From: Clostridium muellerianum
GTDB lineage: Bacteria > Bacillota > Clostridia > Clostridiales > Clostridiaceae
Length of the DNA stretch: 64,000 bases
Assembly: GCF_012926525.1 (NCBI RefSeq)
Contig: NZ_JABBNI010000067.1
Span: 62,001 to 126,000, forward strand
Direction of reading: 5' to 3'
Shown: piece after piece, positions 18,177-27,720 of the stretch
How the letters are laid out: each line of letters opens with the position of its first letter
How positions within the stretch are numbered: the stretch's first letter is position 1
The notes under the pieces: generated by a model
Told to the model about the DNA's origin: nothing
Seen by the model: only the letters and a program-made list of their open reading frames with translations
The model's database searches: none
Position numbers and translations under genes: made by a program

Positions 18177-19087
18177 TGGACAAGCAGTTTTTAATAATTG
18201 GAGTTATCTTAGTAATTTCAATTGTCACCGTAATTTCCATCATCCTTCTATATCGTAGAAGAATGCGACGAATTATGGATTCTCTGACTGTTATGTTAGA
18301 TAGTGCTATAGATGGTGATTTTATGGAAAGCACTTTTGACGAATCTGTTCTGTCTGCTATAGAAGCAAAAATGGCTCGTTTTTTATTCTCCTGTGCCGTG
18401 TCTTCTAAAAATCTGGCTGCAGAAAAGGAAAGTATCCAGCGTCTAATCTCAGACATCTCTCATCAAACTAAAACGCCTGTTGCAAACATTCTGCTTTATT
18501 CACAGATTCTTTCAGAGCATAAACTGACGGGGGACAGTGCCGTATGTGTAAAAGCACTATCTGATCAGGCTGAAAAGCTGGAATTTTTAATGGTGGCCCT
18601 TGTGAAAGCTTCACGTTTGGAAAGCGGGATTATTGCTATCAATCCACAAAGAAAGAATATGAGAGAGTTGCTTCATGCTGTTATTACTCAAATTCGGCCC
18701 AAAGCAGAAGAAAAAGAGATTACCATTGATACTGAATTGAATGATGGATCAGCTTATTACGATGCTAAATGGACAGTTGAAGCGGTGTATAATGTTCTTG
18801 ATAATGCAGTTAAATATTCCCCTAGACAAAGCACCATCAAAATTTGTGCTATACCTTATGATTTGTTTTTTAGGATTGATGTCACAGATCAAGGTATTGG
18901 TATAGCTGAGGATGAGCAGGAAAAAATATTCACACGTTTTTATCGTTCTGTAAAGGTCAGTGGATATGAGGGCGTGGGGCTTGGTTTATTTCTGGCACGG
19001 GAAATTATATCTAGCGGAGGAGGGTATATCAAGGTCTCTAAAGCAAAGGAACAAGGTTCCACCTTTTCAATTTTCCTCTCCCACTGA
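18176..19087 (+). CDS. Sensor histidine kinase of the transferred module
   Basis: 303 residues from ATG 18176, coupled to the regulator stop. It has one strong N-terminal membrane helix (residues about 5-25), then HisKA with ISHQTKTPVANILLY, N-box LDNAVKYSP, G boxes DQGIGIAEDEQEKIF and GVGLGLFLAREII. There is almost no external sensing domain, so detection probably depends on the membrane or on the ABC partner, as in Bce-like systems. An upstream in-frame start at 18161 lies inside the regulator gene and is less likely. Confidence 0.92.
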   Translation: MDKQFLIIGVILVISIVTVISIILLYRRRMRRIMDSLTVMLDSAIDGDFMESTFDESVLSAIEAKMARFLFSCAVSSKNLAAEKESIQRLISDISHQTKTPVANILLYSQILSEHKLTGDSAVCVKALSDQAEKLEFLMVALVKASRLESGIIAINPQRKNMRELLHAVITQIRPKAEEKEITIDTELNDGSAYYDAKWTVEAVYNVLDNAVKYSPRQSTIKICAIPYDLFFRIDVTDQGIGIAEDEQEKIFTRFYRSVKVSGYEGVGLGLFLAREIISSGGGYIKVSKAKEQGSTFSIFLSH

Positions 19088-19100
19088 GAAAAGATAAATA

Positions 19101-19200
19101 GAGTTCTTAACATTAGATGGAGTTTGTCTGTGATCACTGGACAATGATTGTCTGTTAAATGTATTTAGGCATTTAACCTCTATGTGATGCTTAGAAATGG
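19101..19200 (+). repeat. Dispersed structured repeat, copy R3
   Basis: GAGTTCTTAACATTAGATGG at the left, a hairpin GTTAAATGtatttaggCATTTAAC, and TGATGCTTAGAAAT on the right. These match R1 block by block, but the 3' block is absent. It separates the kinase from the ABC genes of the transferred module, just as R1 separates regulator from kinase in the first module. Confidence 0.6.
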
Positions 19201-19306
19201 GATAAATCTTTCAAAACTGATAGATTTCAGAAAGAATGTGGAAAGAATGTTTTGTTATTCTGTTTGCATAACAAAAGAATTTGATACAGATTTTTGGGAG
19301 GACACT

Positions 19307-19987
19307 ATGATGACCATATTAAAAACAACAAACTTAAAAAAATATTACGGCAGCGGTGAAATGGCTGTCCATGCACTGGATGGTGTGAGCCTTTCAGTAG
19401 AAAATGGGGAATTTGTCGCAGTAATCGGAACATCGGGCAGTGGAAAATCCACGCTTCTTCATATGCTAGGCGGCCTTGATTGTCCAACTAGCGGAACTGT
19501 GATGGTAGATAGTAAGGAAATTTTCAAGTTGAAAGAGGAAGAACTGACAATTTTTCGCCGCCGCAAAATTGGTTTTGTATTTCAGAGTTTTAACCTTGTG
19601 CCTATGCTGAATGTTTATGAAAACATTGTTCTGCCTATAGAGTTAGATGGTAATAAGCCGGACAAAAGCTATGTAAACCAGATTATCCAGACGCTGGGAC
19701 TTGAAAGCAAATTGCAAAACCTTCCAAACCAGCTTTCTGGTGGACAGCAGCAGCGAGTTGCCATCGCCAGGGCATTAGCAACAAAACCGGCTATCGTACT
19801 GGCTGATGAGCCCACGGGTAATCTGGATAGCAGGACCAGTCAGGATGTGATAGGGCTTTTAAAAGTGACAGGAAAAAAATTCAATCAGACCATTGTCATG
19901 ATTACTCATAATGAGGAACTTGCACAGCTTGCAGACCGTATTATTCGCATTGAGGATGGAAAAATATTAGGTGGTGATGCAATATGA
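19307..19987 (+). CDS. ABC transporter ATP-binding protein (MacB/LolD type)
   Basis: 226 residues from ATG 19307, chosen because GGGAGGAC precedes it; an upstream in-frame ATG (19184) lies in repeat R3. Walker [11 protein letters not shown]-loop FVFQSFNLV, signature [15 protein letters not shown], Walker [13 protein letters not shown] and switch His MITHN are intact. ATGA overlap couples it to the permease. It energises the FtsX-type permease, probably for peptide export or antibiotic defence. Confidence 0.94.
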   Translation: MMTILKTTNLKKYYGSGEMAVHALDGVSLSVENGEFVAVIGTSGSGKSTLLHMLGGLDCPTSGTVMVDSKEIFKLKEEELTIFRRRKIGFVFQSFNLVPMLNVYENIVLPIELDGNKPDKSYVNQIIQTLGLESKLQNLPNQLSGGQQQRVAIARALATKPAIVLADEPTGNLDSRTSQDVIGLLKVTGKKFNQTIVMITHNEELAQLADRIIRIEDGKILGGDAI

Positions 19988-22479
19988 TTCGAGTGAGAAA
20001 TAGAAAGATAATCCGCAAATTGGCAGTTAAGAACTTTCATGATGCCAAAATACGCAATATCATTGCTGTGTTTGCAATTGCACTGACCACACTTTTATTT
20101 ACCAGCCTATTTACAATGGGATCTGGCATGATGAAAAGTATGCAGTTTGCTGATATGATTATATCTGGAGGTGACGGACAAGCCAACGTAAATTGTATGA
20201 CAGAATCAGAGTATCGTACTATAAGCAGCCATTCTCTGATAAAGGAAATAGCCTATTGTCGCAAACTTGCTGACAGCGTGGATAATGCCCTCCTTATGAA
20301 GTGGCATACAGAGTTTTGGTATTATGATGATCTTGGTTTGAAATATGCGTTTGTTGAGCCCACAAGTGGTCATAAGCCACAAGCAGAAAACGAGATAATT
20401 ACTGATACCAAGACACTAGACATGCTTGGTATTCCACAAAAACTGGGCACTCATATAAAATTAGACTTCACGGTCCACAATAAAAAAGTTACACGTGATT
20501 TCGTGCTTGCTGGTTGGTGGAAAAGTTACCCAGGTGTGCAGATTGGGACGATTATTGCATCTAAGGCTTATGTTAATGCTCATTTGAATGAATTGAAAAG
20601 TACCTATCGTGAGGATCAGAAAAAAACTGGAACTATCACTGGAATTATAAAATTTGCAGACACAAAAAACATAGAAGAAGACCTGAAGAAGGTAGTTACA
20701 GACAGCGGATTTTCTATGGATTTAAATGCACAGAACTATATAAATACAGGAATTAATCCTCGATATTTGTCAAAAAGTACAACAATGGGGATTGCTACTA
20801 TAGTTGCGCTGTCCTGTGCATTACTGCTATTTGTATTTACAGGATATCTTATTATTTATAACATCTTTCAGATTTCAGTATTGCGTGATATGCACTTTTA
20901 TGGACTTTTAAAAACTATCGGTACCACAAGACGGCAGCTTTATGCTATCATCCTGCGGCAGGCATTGATGCTTTCGGTGATTGGTATTCCATTAGGGCTT
21001 TGTGGCGGCTTTTTTGTGGGCATGGCACTGCTGCCGACGCTGATGGCGCGATCAAGTTTTAAGGGGAATGCGGTGATTGTATCTCCTAATCCTTTTATCT
21101 TTGTTGTGGCTGCCGCATTTGCATTAATTACTGTGTTTATCAGTACTCGAAAGCCAGCAAAAATGGCGGCAAAGGTATCACCTATTGAAGCAGTTCGCTA
21201 TACCGATGCCAATTTGAGCAGTAGTAAGAAAAGAAAGAAAAAAGCTCAAAATGGAACTCCACAAAAAAGAATGGCATGGAACAATTTTGGACGAAATAAG
21301 AAACGTACAGTGCTGGTGATTCTAAGCCTTTCGCTGAGCATAGTGCTTACCAATACGGTTTTCAACTTTTCACAGAGTGTTGATCCAGAGAATGCTCTAA
21401 AAAATGATAATGCTTCGGATTTTCGTATCGGTCATGCTGATCTATTTTTTCAGTACAAAGTCAATAAAGAAAGTGCGCTCAGTGAGAGTTTTATCAGCGC
21501 TGTAAAAAAGCAGGATGGGTTTAAAGCAGGTGGTCGCCAATACGGTTGTAAAGCTACATACACAAGCAAAACCACCAAGCAAACATCCAACCGAAAACAG
21601 GACGGTTCATTTTCCACACAGATATATGGTATGGATGAATTCCCATTTTCTCGTCTGAAATTAGTGGATGGTAAAATGGATACAAAGAAACTTGCAACAG
21701 AGAAGTACATTCTAGAGGGTGTCTGGGTAGATTCCCGCGGTCATATGGATATGAGCAGTATGAATCATAGTATTGGAGATAAAGTCCAATTGAATTATAA
21801 CGGTAATATCTATGAGGTAACTGTACTTGGTCATGTCATAGCAAATGAGGCAAATACTTATGATTGGGTTTCTTCCTGCTTCTTTCTTCCGGGGGATGTT
21901 TATAAAAAAATTACTGGCAATACCTATGCCATGAGCTATGTTTTTGATACTGCGCAAAACAAAGAAAATGACATGGAGCACTTTCTAAAACAGTATACCA
22001 ATAGTGTTGAGCCAGCAATGAGCTATAAATCAAAATTAACTACCTTAGCAGGTGTTATGGATATTAAGAATACCGTTGTATCCATTGGCGGTACCATTGC
22101 ATTCATTATTGGAATCATTGGTATTTTGAATTTTATCAATACCATTTTAACCAGTATCACAATTCGTCAAAGAGAACTGGCCATATTGCAAAGTATCGGT
22201 ATGACTAGAAAGCAGCTTCTGGCAATGCTATGCCGGGAGGGATGCTATTATGGCGCATTTACTGCGGTAATTTCCGTTTTGTTAAGTTTTGGAAGTTCAC
22301 TTCTTATTGTGCGCCCAATATGTGGTAAGATTTGGTTTTTGAATTTCAAATTTAATTTTTGGCCACTTATAATCATCTTCCCACTATTATTTTTGCTAGG
22401 TTCTTTGGTTCCATATGTTGTTTATCGCTTTACAGGTAGACAAAGTGTTGTAGAACGTCTAAGGATTGATTGGTTATAA
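19984..22479 (+). CDS. Large FtsX-family ABC permease
   Basis: 831 residues with two FtsX modules. The first helix (about 25-47) is followed by an external domain, three helices (about 268-400), a linker rich in Lys (SSSKKRKKKAQ), another helix near 440, a second external domain, and three final helices (about 690-815). The layout resembles clostridial peptide exporters controlled by VncRS-like systems rather than BceB. Codon use matches the upstream module genes. A terminator follows at 22504. Confidence 0.92.
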   Translation: MIRVRNRKIIRKLAVKNFHDAKIRNIIAVFAIALTTLLFTSLFTMGSGMMKSMQFADMIISGGDGQANVNCMTESEYRTISSHSLIKEIAYCRKLADSVDNALLMKWHTEFWYYDDLGLKYAFVEPTSGHKPQAENEIITDTKTLDMLGIPQKLGTHIKLDFTVHNKKVTRDFVLAGWWKSYPGVQIGTIIASKAYVNAHLNELKSTYREDQKKTGTITGIIKFADTKNIEEDLKKVVTDSGFSMDLNAQNYINTGINPRYLSKSTTMGIATIVALSCALLLFVFTGYLIIYNIFQISVLRDMHFYGLLKTIGTTRRQLYAIILRQALMLSVIGIPLGLCGGFFVGMALLPTLMARSSFKGNAVIVSPNPFIFVVAAAFALITVFISTRKPAKMAAKVSPIEAVRYTDANLSSSKKRKKKAQNGTPQKRMAWNNFGRNKKRTVLVILSLSLSIVLTNTVFNFSQSVDPENALKNDNASDFRIGHADLFFQYKVNKESALSESFISAVKKQDGFKAGGRQYGCKATYTSKTTKQTSNRKQDGSFSTQIYGMDEFPFSRLKLVDGKMDTKKLATEKYILEGVWVDSRGHMDMSSMNHSIGDKVQLNYNGNIYEVTVLGHVIANEANTYDWVSSCFFLPGDVYKKITGNTYAMSYVFDTAQNKENDMEHFLKQYTNSVEPAMSYKSKLTTLAGVMDIKNTVVSIGGTIAFIIGIIGILNFINTILTSITIRQRELAILQSIGMTRKQLLAMLCREGCYYGAFTAVISVLLSFGSSLLIVRPICGKIWFLNFKFNFWPLIIIFPLLFLLGSLVPYVVYRFTGRQSVVERLRIDWL

Positions 22480-22503
22480 AAATTGAATAAAGGATTTTAA
22501 TAC

Positions 22504-22545
22504 AGCCAGTTGAAGTGATTTTGTCATTTTAACTGGCTATTTTTC
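22504..22545 (+). terminator. Terminator of the transferred ABC module
   Basis: AGCCAGTT/AACTGGCT stem followed by ATTTTTC, 25 bases after the permease stop. Confidence 0.8.
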
Positions 22546-22640
22546 AACTAAATTTATCAAATATATTTTAGTACTTCTAGAATATAAACATAAACTTTAA
22601 GAAAAAATAAGTTTACAAAACATAAATGGTTTAGGAAGGA

Positions 22641-22830
22641 TTATCAAGTGATTCTTAGACTCAGGTGGAGTTTGCTTGTGAGGAATACCTCTTACCTGAG
22701 CAAAAGCTCGTAAAATGCCATTTAGGCATTTTACCCATCTGAGTCTTAGAAGAACTTATCCAGGTGCGTAAAGTAGCTATCCACCACTTAAAGAAGATGG
22801 GGGTATTAGCAATGGTAGCGATGGGATAGA
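22641..22830 (+). repeat. Dispersed structured repeat, copy R4 (longest copy)
   Basis: Starts TTATCAAGTGATTCTTAGAC. The outer stem is TTCTTAGACTCAG with CTGAGTCTTAGAA; inner hairpins are AGGAATACCTCTTACCT and AAAATGCCatttaGGCATTTT. Then come CTTATCCAGGTGCGTA and a 3' block with ATGGGGGTATTAGC and GCGATGGGATAG. R1 has the same order. The 3' end touches the ATG at 22830 of the spore photoproduct lyase gene, so the element has replaced that gene's native upstream region. Confidence 0.7.
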
Positions 22831-23879
22831 TGAAACCAGAGAAAGGAGATGATAATATATTTATACCTAAAAGAATTATATTTGAAAAGGATTCGTTAGA
22901 TTATGAAATGGGCAAGAGTATTTTTTCCAAGTTTAAAGATAATGATAATGTTGAGATAATAAAAATGACCTCTAATAGACTAAAACAACATATTCCAGGA
23001 AATGATTTATTCACTCAATATAGAGAAGGTAAGAGGACTTTAGTAGTTGGAATTAAAAAGACTTTAAAGTTTCAATCTTGTAAACCATCGGCACACTATC
23101 AGCTTCCTTTGGTATCAGGGTGTATGGGACAATGTGAATACTGCTATTTAAATACCCAATTAGGAGATAAGCCTTTTGTAAAAGTACATGCTAATATAGA
23201 TGATATTCTTAATCAAGCTCAGAAATATATTAATGAAAGATTACCAAATATAACTGTATTTGAAGGAGCGGCTACATCTGACCCTATACCTGTAGAATAT
23301 TGTACACATTCATTACAGAAATCTGTAGACTTTTTTGGAAAAAACCCAAATGCTAGATTTAGATTTGTAACAAAATATAATGATATAGAATCATTACTTA
23401 ATTTAGAACACAATGGTCACACAGAAGTAAGATTTAGTATTAATACTTCTTTTGTGATAAATAAATATGAACATTTTACAGCTTCCAAGGGTAAAAGAAT
23501 AGAAGCAGCTATAAAGGTAGCTCAGTCAGGGTATCCTGTTGGATTTCTAATTGCCCCAGTATTTATTTATCCTAGTTGGAAAGAACACTATCATGATTTA
23601 TTAGTAGAGTTAAGTAGTAAGCTGCCTGATGATTTAAAATTCCCAGTAACTTTTGAAGTAATATCCCATAGGTATACAACAATAGCTAAAAATAGAATAC
23701 TTGAGATATTTCCTGAAAATGAATTGCCTATGAATGATGAAGAACGTAAGTTCAAATATGGGCAATTTGGATATGGTAAGTATGTATATGAAAAAGAAAG
23801 TATAAGCGAAATAAAAGAATTTTTTACGAAAGAGATAGAAGGATTATTTAACAATAAAAAAGTTTTGTATATTATATAG
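22830..23879 (+). CDS. splB: Spore photoproduct lyase
   Basis: 349 residues from ATG 22830. A radical SAM enzyme that reverts the UV-induced thymine dimer of spores during germination. Cluster motif CMGQCEYC (Cys98, 102, 105) is followed by YLNTQLGDKPFVKVHAN. The B. subtilis enzyme has a catalytic H-donor Cys (C141) just before TSD, but here the segment reads FEGAATSDP, with Ala in that place (recalled alignment). The best ribosome site (AAAGGAG at 22842) lies inside the frame and points to an AUA at 22857 that would begin FIPKRIIFE after the start residue, the expected N-terminus. ATG 22830 is kept as the conservative start. Confidence 0.88.
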   Translation: MKPEKGDDNIFIPKRIIFEKDSLDYEMGKSIFSKFKDNDNVEIIKMTSNRLKQHIPGNDLFTQYREGKRTLVVGIKKTLKFQSCKPSAHYQLPLVSGCMGQCEYCYLNTQLGDKPFVKVHANIDDILNQAQKYINERLPNITVFEGAATSDPIPVEYCTHSLQKSVDFFGKNPNARFRFVTKYNDIESLLNLEHNGHTEVRFSINTSFVINKYEHFTASKGKRIEAAIKVAQSGYPVGFLIAPVFIYPSWKEHYHDLLVELSSKLPDDLKFPVTFEVISHRYTTIAKNRILEIFPENELPMNDEERKFKYGQFGYGKYVYEKESISEIKEFFTKEIEGLFNNKKVLYII

Positions 23880-23965
23880 GTATTTTACTTTCAAGGACTT
23901 CACTGAGATAATTGACATATACATTTAAAAAATTGCTGCATAAAACATTAGAATTTATAAATTAA

Positions 23966-24013
23966 AAATGACTATTTCAAATCTAATTAATTAGCTTTGA
24001 AATAGTCATTTGA
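23966..24013. terminator. Bidirectional terminator between splB and the permease
   Basis: AAATGACTATTTCAAA pairs with TTTGAAATAGTCATTT; the genes on both sides converge on it. Confidence 0.8.
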
Positions 24014-24059
24014 TAATTACTAATTATTAATCAATATAGTTGAATGGTAATTAAATAGC

Positions 24060-25454
24060 TTAGCTAAGAAGTTTAGTAGGTTCCTTTTTATTTAATCCAC
24101 TTGCATACCAAGCGGCAATTAAAAGTAATATCCATACAACTCCAACTATAGCTGGGATTCTTGTGTCTGCTCCCATACACATGGAAATAAATACACCAAT
24201 TAAGAATATCATAGTGATAATGCCTGAAGCTGGATAAAGTATTGTTTTAAATTTTAACTTATCAACTTGTTCAGGTGTAAGGCTTTGTCTGAATTTAATC
24301 TGAGTATAAACAATCATGAACCAAGCAAATATACCTGCAAATGTTCCTACACTTGTAACATAAGTAAATGCTTTACCAGGAGCAATATAATTTAGAATAA
24401 CTCCCACTAACATAAAGGCTACTGAAACAAGTATTCCGTTTTTAGGAACATTAGTTGAACTAAGCTTTCCAAGGGACTTAGGTGCCTGACCTTGCAATGC
24501 CAAATTATATACCATACGTCCAGTTGTGAATATACCTGAGTTACATGATGATGCTGCTGCTGTAAGTACAACGAAGTTTATTATACCAGCTGCTGCAGCT
24601 ATACCTAGTTTGGAGAAGGTAAGAACGAATGGACTTCCTGTTGTTCCTATACTATTCCAAGGATAAAGTGACATTATAACAAACAATGCACCAATATAGA
24701 ATACCATTACTCGCCAGAAAACACTGTTTATAGCTGATGGTATTACTTTTTCAGGATTTTTTGCTTCTCCAGCTGTAACACCAATAAGTTCAACTCCTAC
24801 GAAAGCAAAGGAAACCATAGTCAAGGTTGATATAGGTCCCATAATTCCTTTAGGGAAGAAACCACCATGGGCAGTCAAATTTGAAATACCAATAGGTACT
24901 CCTTTATTTCCAAGTCCAAATACTATCATAGCTAAACCTACTGCAATCATAACAATTATTGTAACAACTTTTATAAGTGCAAACCAGAATTCGATTTCTC
25001 CGAATGCTTTTGCTGCAGTTAAGTTTACAGCAGTAAGTGCACAAACAGCAACAAGTGCTGATACCCACTGTGGTACGTTTGGAAACCAAAAGTTAATGTA
25101 AATACCAACTGCAGTAACTTCTGCCATACAGGTTACAACCCACATTATCCAGTATGTCCAACCTGTTAAGTATCCTGCAAGAGGACTTACGTAATCGTTT
25201 GCATATGCACTGAATGAACCTGCAACTGGATGTTCAACAGCCATTTCTCCAAGAGCACGCATAATAAAAAATATAATTATTCCTGCAACGGCATAAGTAG
25301 CCAATATAGCGGGGCCTGCAGCCTTGATAGCTGTTGCTGATCCTAGGAACAAACCAACTCCAATAGCTCCACCAATTGCCATCATTTTAATGTGTCTTTC
25401 TTCAAGACCACGTTCTAGGTTTTCGCCTGTATGAGTTTCAACTTTATTACTCAT
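24060..25454 (-). CDS. Amino acid permease (APC superfamily, AAT family)
   Basis: 464 residues from the ATG at 25454, chosen because AAGGGGT lies just upstream on the minus strand; a longer frame to 25541 has no ribosome site. Twelve membrane helices are expected. Family signature: ERHIKMMAIGGAIGVGLFLGS with the substrate-binding GxG of helix 1, and AGPAILATYAVAGIIIFFIMRALGEM. It belongs to the proline/GABA/aromatic amino acid:proton symporter group; the exact substrate cannot be read. A possible CodY site lies upstream. Confidence 0.92.
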   Translation of the reverse strand: MSNKVETHTGENLERGLEERHIKMMAIGGAIGVGLFLGSATAIKAAGPAILATYAVAGIIIFFIMRALGEMAVEHPVAGSFSAYANDYVSPLAGYLTGWTYWIMWVVTCMAEVTAVGIYINFWFPNVPQWVSALVAVCALTAVNLTAAKAFGEIEFWFALIKVVTIIVMIAVGLAMIVFGLGNKGVPIGISNLTAHGGFFPKGIMGPISTLTMVSFAFVGVELIGVTAGEAKNPEKVIPSAINSVFWRVMVFYIGALFVIMSLYPWNSIGTTGSPFVLTFSKLGIAAAAGIINFVVLTAAASSCNSGIFTTGRMVYNLALQGQAPKSLGKLSSTNVPKNGILVSVAFMLVGVILNYIAPGKAFTYVTSVGTFAGIFAWFMIVYTQIKFRQSLTPEQVDKLKFKTILYPASGIITMIFLIGVFISMCMGADTRIPAIVGVVWILLLIAAWYASGLNKKEPTKLLS

Positions 25455-25541
25455 TTTACTTACCCCTTTCTTATAAGAAAAATTAGATACTTGTAAAACC
25501 TTAAATCTCATTAGGATTGTAGAGTTTTTAGGATATATCAA

Positions 25542-26300
25542 AAAGGATTTCTTTCACCTACCACTGAATATGAATTATCATACTTAAAAATATATATTGT
25601 GAAGTATCCTTAATGAGTGGATTTAATTTGTGCTAAAATAAATAACTTTAATTTTTCAGAATATTAAAATTGAAATTAATTATTTGACTTTTTACTTTTT
25701 TAGTTTACAATTATTCAATTTATATAATATTCTTTCTTTATTTTATATAATCATTTCAATGTTGTCAATAATCATATAAATAACAAATAAAGTATCATTT
25801 TCTATATAACTATATCGAAATATATATGTTTTTATTGCTATACACATGTTTTTCTTCACGATATAGACTTTTTTTACTTAATTTTAATTAATTTAATTTA
25901 AAATTTTATTACAATTAATTGAGAATTATTTTTAGGATTTTATAGCTAACTATGGAAAAGTTGATTTTTATATTATGATTAATGCTATAAAATAAAAAAA
26001 TGAAATCAAATTAATTAAATAAGCAAATATGTTTCTACTGTTTATCTTGCACAGAGGTTTTTACATTATACAATTATTTATTTATTTTTATATATAGATA
26101 TTAAAATATTGTTTTCAAAAATGATTAGAAACATCCCAAAATTCAAACTTGAATAATGAAATAATTCAGTAAATTATTTAATTCTTATAGTCAGTTGAAT
26201 CGTTAAAAAGGTCTGCAAGACCTCTGAAAGTTATTAATAAATTGATAATAATTTGTTTTGCTAAAAATTTAATAGAAAGTTAATTGGAATAAATATTAAT
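25542..26300. other. Long A/T-rich gene-free region
   Basis: About 750 bases with no credible reading frame on either strand. It must hold the promoter of the minus-strand permease. Apart from the CodY-like site at 25651 I see no conserved structure; several short A/T palindromes are expected at this composition. Confidence 0.6.
25651..25665. promoter_or_regulatory. Possible CodY box upstream of the amino acid permease
   Basis: ATTTTTCAGAATATT differs from the CodY consensus AATTTTCWGAAAATT at two positions. CodY represses amino acid uptake when branched-chain amino acids and GTP are plentiful, which fits the downstream gene. Such matches also occur by chance in A/T-rich DNA. Confidence 0.35.
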
Positions 26301-26329
26301 TTGACTTACTTATACAAATATATTAAAAT
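26301..26329 (+). promoter_or_regulatory. Promoter of the queuosine operon
   Basis: TTGACT at 26301-26306 and TAAAAT at 26324-26329 with a 17-base spacer, about 25 bases before the preQ1 aptamer. Confidence 0.65.
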
Positions 26330-26353
26330 AGACTAGAATTAAATAGAATAGCA

Positions 26354-26425
26354 AAGACAGTTCATTTGTACCATCCTGTCTATAAACAAAACTAGGGCCA
26401 AGCTACCGAGTAAGGTAGTTTTTTG
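26354..26425 (+). ncRNA. preQ1-I riboswitch with transcription terminator
   Basis: GACAG (26356-26360) pairs with CTGTC; the loop between them is TTCATTTGTACCATC, and the 3' tail ATAAACAAAACTAG is the A-rich pseudoknot strand typical of preQ1 class I. It is followed at once by a terminator, CTACC gagtaa GGTAG TTTTTT (26403-26424). Binding of preQ1 should favour termination, shutting the operon when the queuosine precursor is plentiful. A second hairpin with T run (GGGC/GCCC, 26431-26451) follows. Assignment rests on motif order and is supported by the queD-queE-queC genes downstream. Confidence 0.85.
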
Positions 26426-26562
26426 TTTATGGGGCAGTTAAGCCCTTTTTTAGTACCCTTTTTTGCTAAATGATGGTAAGTAATCTATAAATTATTGGTT
26501 TATATTAAGCAACGGTCAAATTAAATATTAATTTAAAAATCATTAGTAAGGAGAGGCTAATT

Positions 26563-27582
26563 GTGAAAAAGATAGGTTTAACTACTACAGTACCAATAGA
26601 AGTACTTTTAGCTGCGGGATATACCCCTGTGGACTTGAATAATATATTTGTGATTTCAAAAGACTATACAAAATATATAGATATTGCAGAAAAAGATGGT
26701 TTTCCAAGAAGTTTATGTACATGGATTAAGGGAATATATGGAGCATGTCTACATAATAATATTAAAGAAATCGTAGGGGTTTTAGAAGGAGACTGTTCTA
26801 ATACAAAGGCACTTATAGAAGTATTAAAATCAAAAGGTATTAAGGTATATCCTTTTTCTTTTCCACACAGTCATAAAAAAGAAGATGTAAAAGAAGCAAT
26901 AAAAAGATTTATGGATATTTTTCAGGTTGATATAGAGAGTGTGGAGAAGGTTAGAAAAAGGCTGAACGAAGTCAGAGGTTTAGCAAGAACTATAGATGAA
27001 TTAACATATAAGCATAATAAAATAAATGGGTTTGAAAATCACTTGTATCAAGTAAGCTGTAGTGATTTTAATTCTAATATTGACGGGTTTGAAAATGAAC
27101 TTAAGAAGGTAATTTTAGATGTAAAAGATAGAAAACCCATCCATAAAAAAATTAGATTAGGATATATAGGGGTTCCTCCTATGACAACAGATATATATGA
27201 ATTTGTAGAAAAATTTAATGCGCATTTTGTATATAACGAAGTTCAAAGAGAATTTGCATTTCCAAGAGGAGATAAAGCGCTAGATATATATGAGCAGTAT
27301 TATGATTATACTTATCCTTATGATGTAAACTTTAGAATTTTAGAATTAAAAAAGCAAATTAAAGAAAGAAAATTAGATGGAATAATTCATTATACACAAG
27401 CTTTTTGTTATAGAGCTGTTGAACACATAGTTTTAAAGGAAGAGCTTAATATTCCAATACTAAATGTTGAAGGAGATAAATTAAATCAATTAGATGCTAG
27501 AACTAAACTTAGAATAGAAGCCTTTCTTGATATGCTGTTAGACTTAAGTCATCTTCAAAAAAATAATAGGTCTACCTGCTAG
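26563..27582 (+). CDS. 2-hydroxyacyl-CoA dehydratase D-component family protein (HgdB/YjiM-like) in queuosine operon
   Basis: 339 residues, first gene behind the preQ1 riboswitch. It has the N-terminal GLTTTVPIEVLLAAGYTPVDLNN and the VVGVLEGDCSNTK-type segment of the HgdB/YjiM family. Cysteines 52, 62, 78 and 282 are candidates for a [4Fe-4S] cluster. Relatives receive low-potential electrons from an ATP-driven activator, which is encoded next (27721). No second dehydratase subunit and no CoA pathway genes are present. A task in queuosine synthesis, such as reducing a precursor, is inferred only from operon and riboswitch context. Confidence 0.82.
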   Translation: MKKIGLTTTVPIEVLLAAGYTPVDLNNIFVISKDYTKYIDIAEKDGFPRSLCTWIKGIYGACLHNNIKEIVGVLEGDCSNTKALIEVLKSKGIKVYPFSFPHSHKKEDVKEAIKRFMDIFQVDIESVEKVRKRLNEVRGLARTIDELTYKHNKINGFENHLYQVSCSDFNSNIDGFENELKKVILDVKDRKPIHKKIRLGYIGVPPMTTDIYEFVEKFNAHFVYNEVQREFAFPRGDKALDIYEQYYDYTYPYDVNFRILELKKQIKERKLDGIIHYTQAFCYRAVEHIVLKEELNIPILNVEGDKLNQLDARTKLRIEAFLDMLLDLSHLQKNNRSTC

Positions 27583-27583
27583 T

Positions 27584-27666
27584 CTATTTTGTGTCATGCG
27601 ATGTCGGCAGAACCCTTAGATAGGTTCAACTATCTGCGGAACCTGCCTCCTTGTCTGCGCAAAATA
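27584..27666 (+). repeat. G/C-rich palindromic element inside the operon
   Basis: Nested stems: ATTTTG/CAAAAT outside, GGCAG/CTGCC in the middle and GATAGgttcaaCTATC at the tip. The element is much richer in G and C than its surroundings and fills the gap between the two redox genes, one base after the first stop. It may be a MITE-like insertion or an RNA processing/stability structure. Confidence 0.55.
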
Positions 27667-27720
27667 TCCGTCACATTTGGACTAATTATTTTATTTCAGA
27701 TGCCTAAAGGAGGAAAAAGT

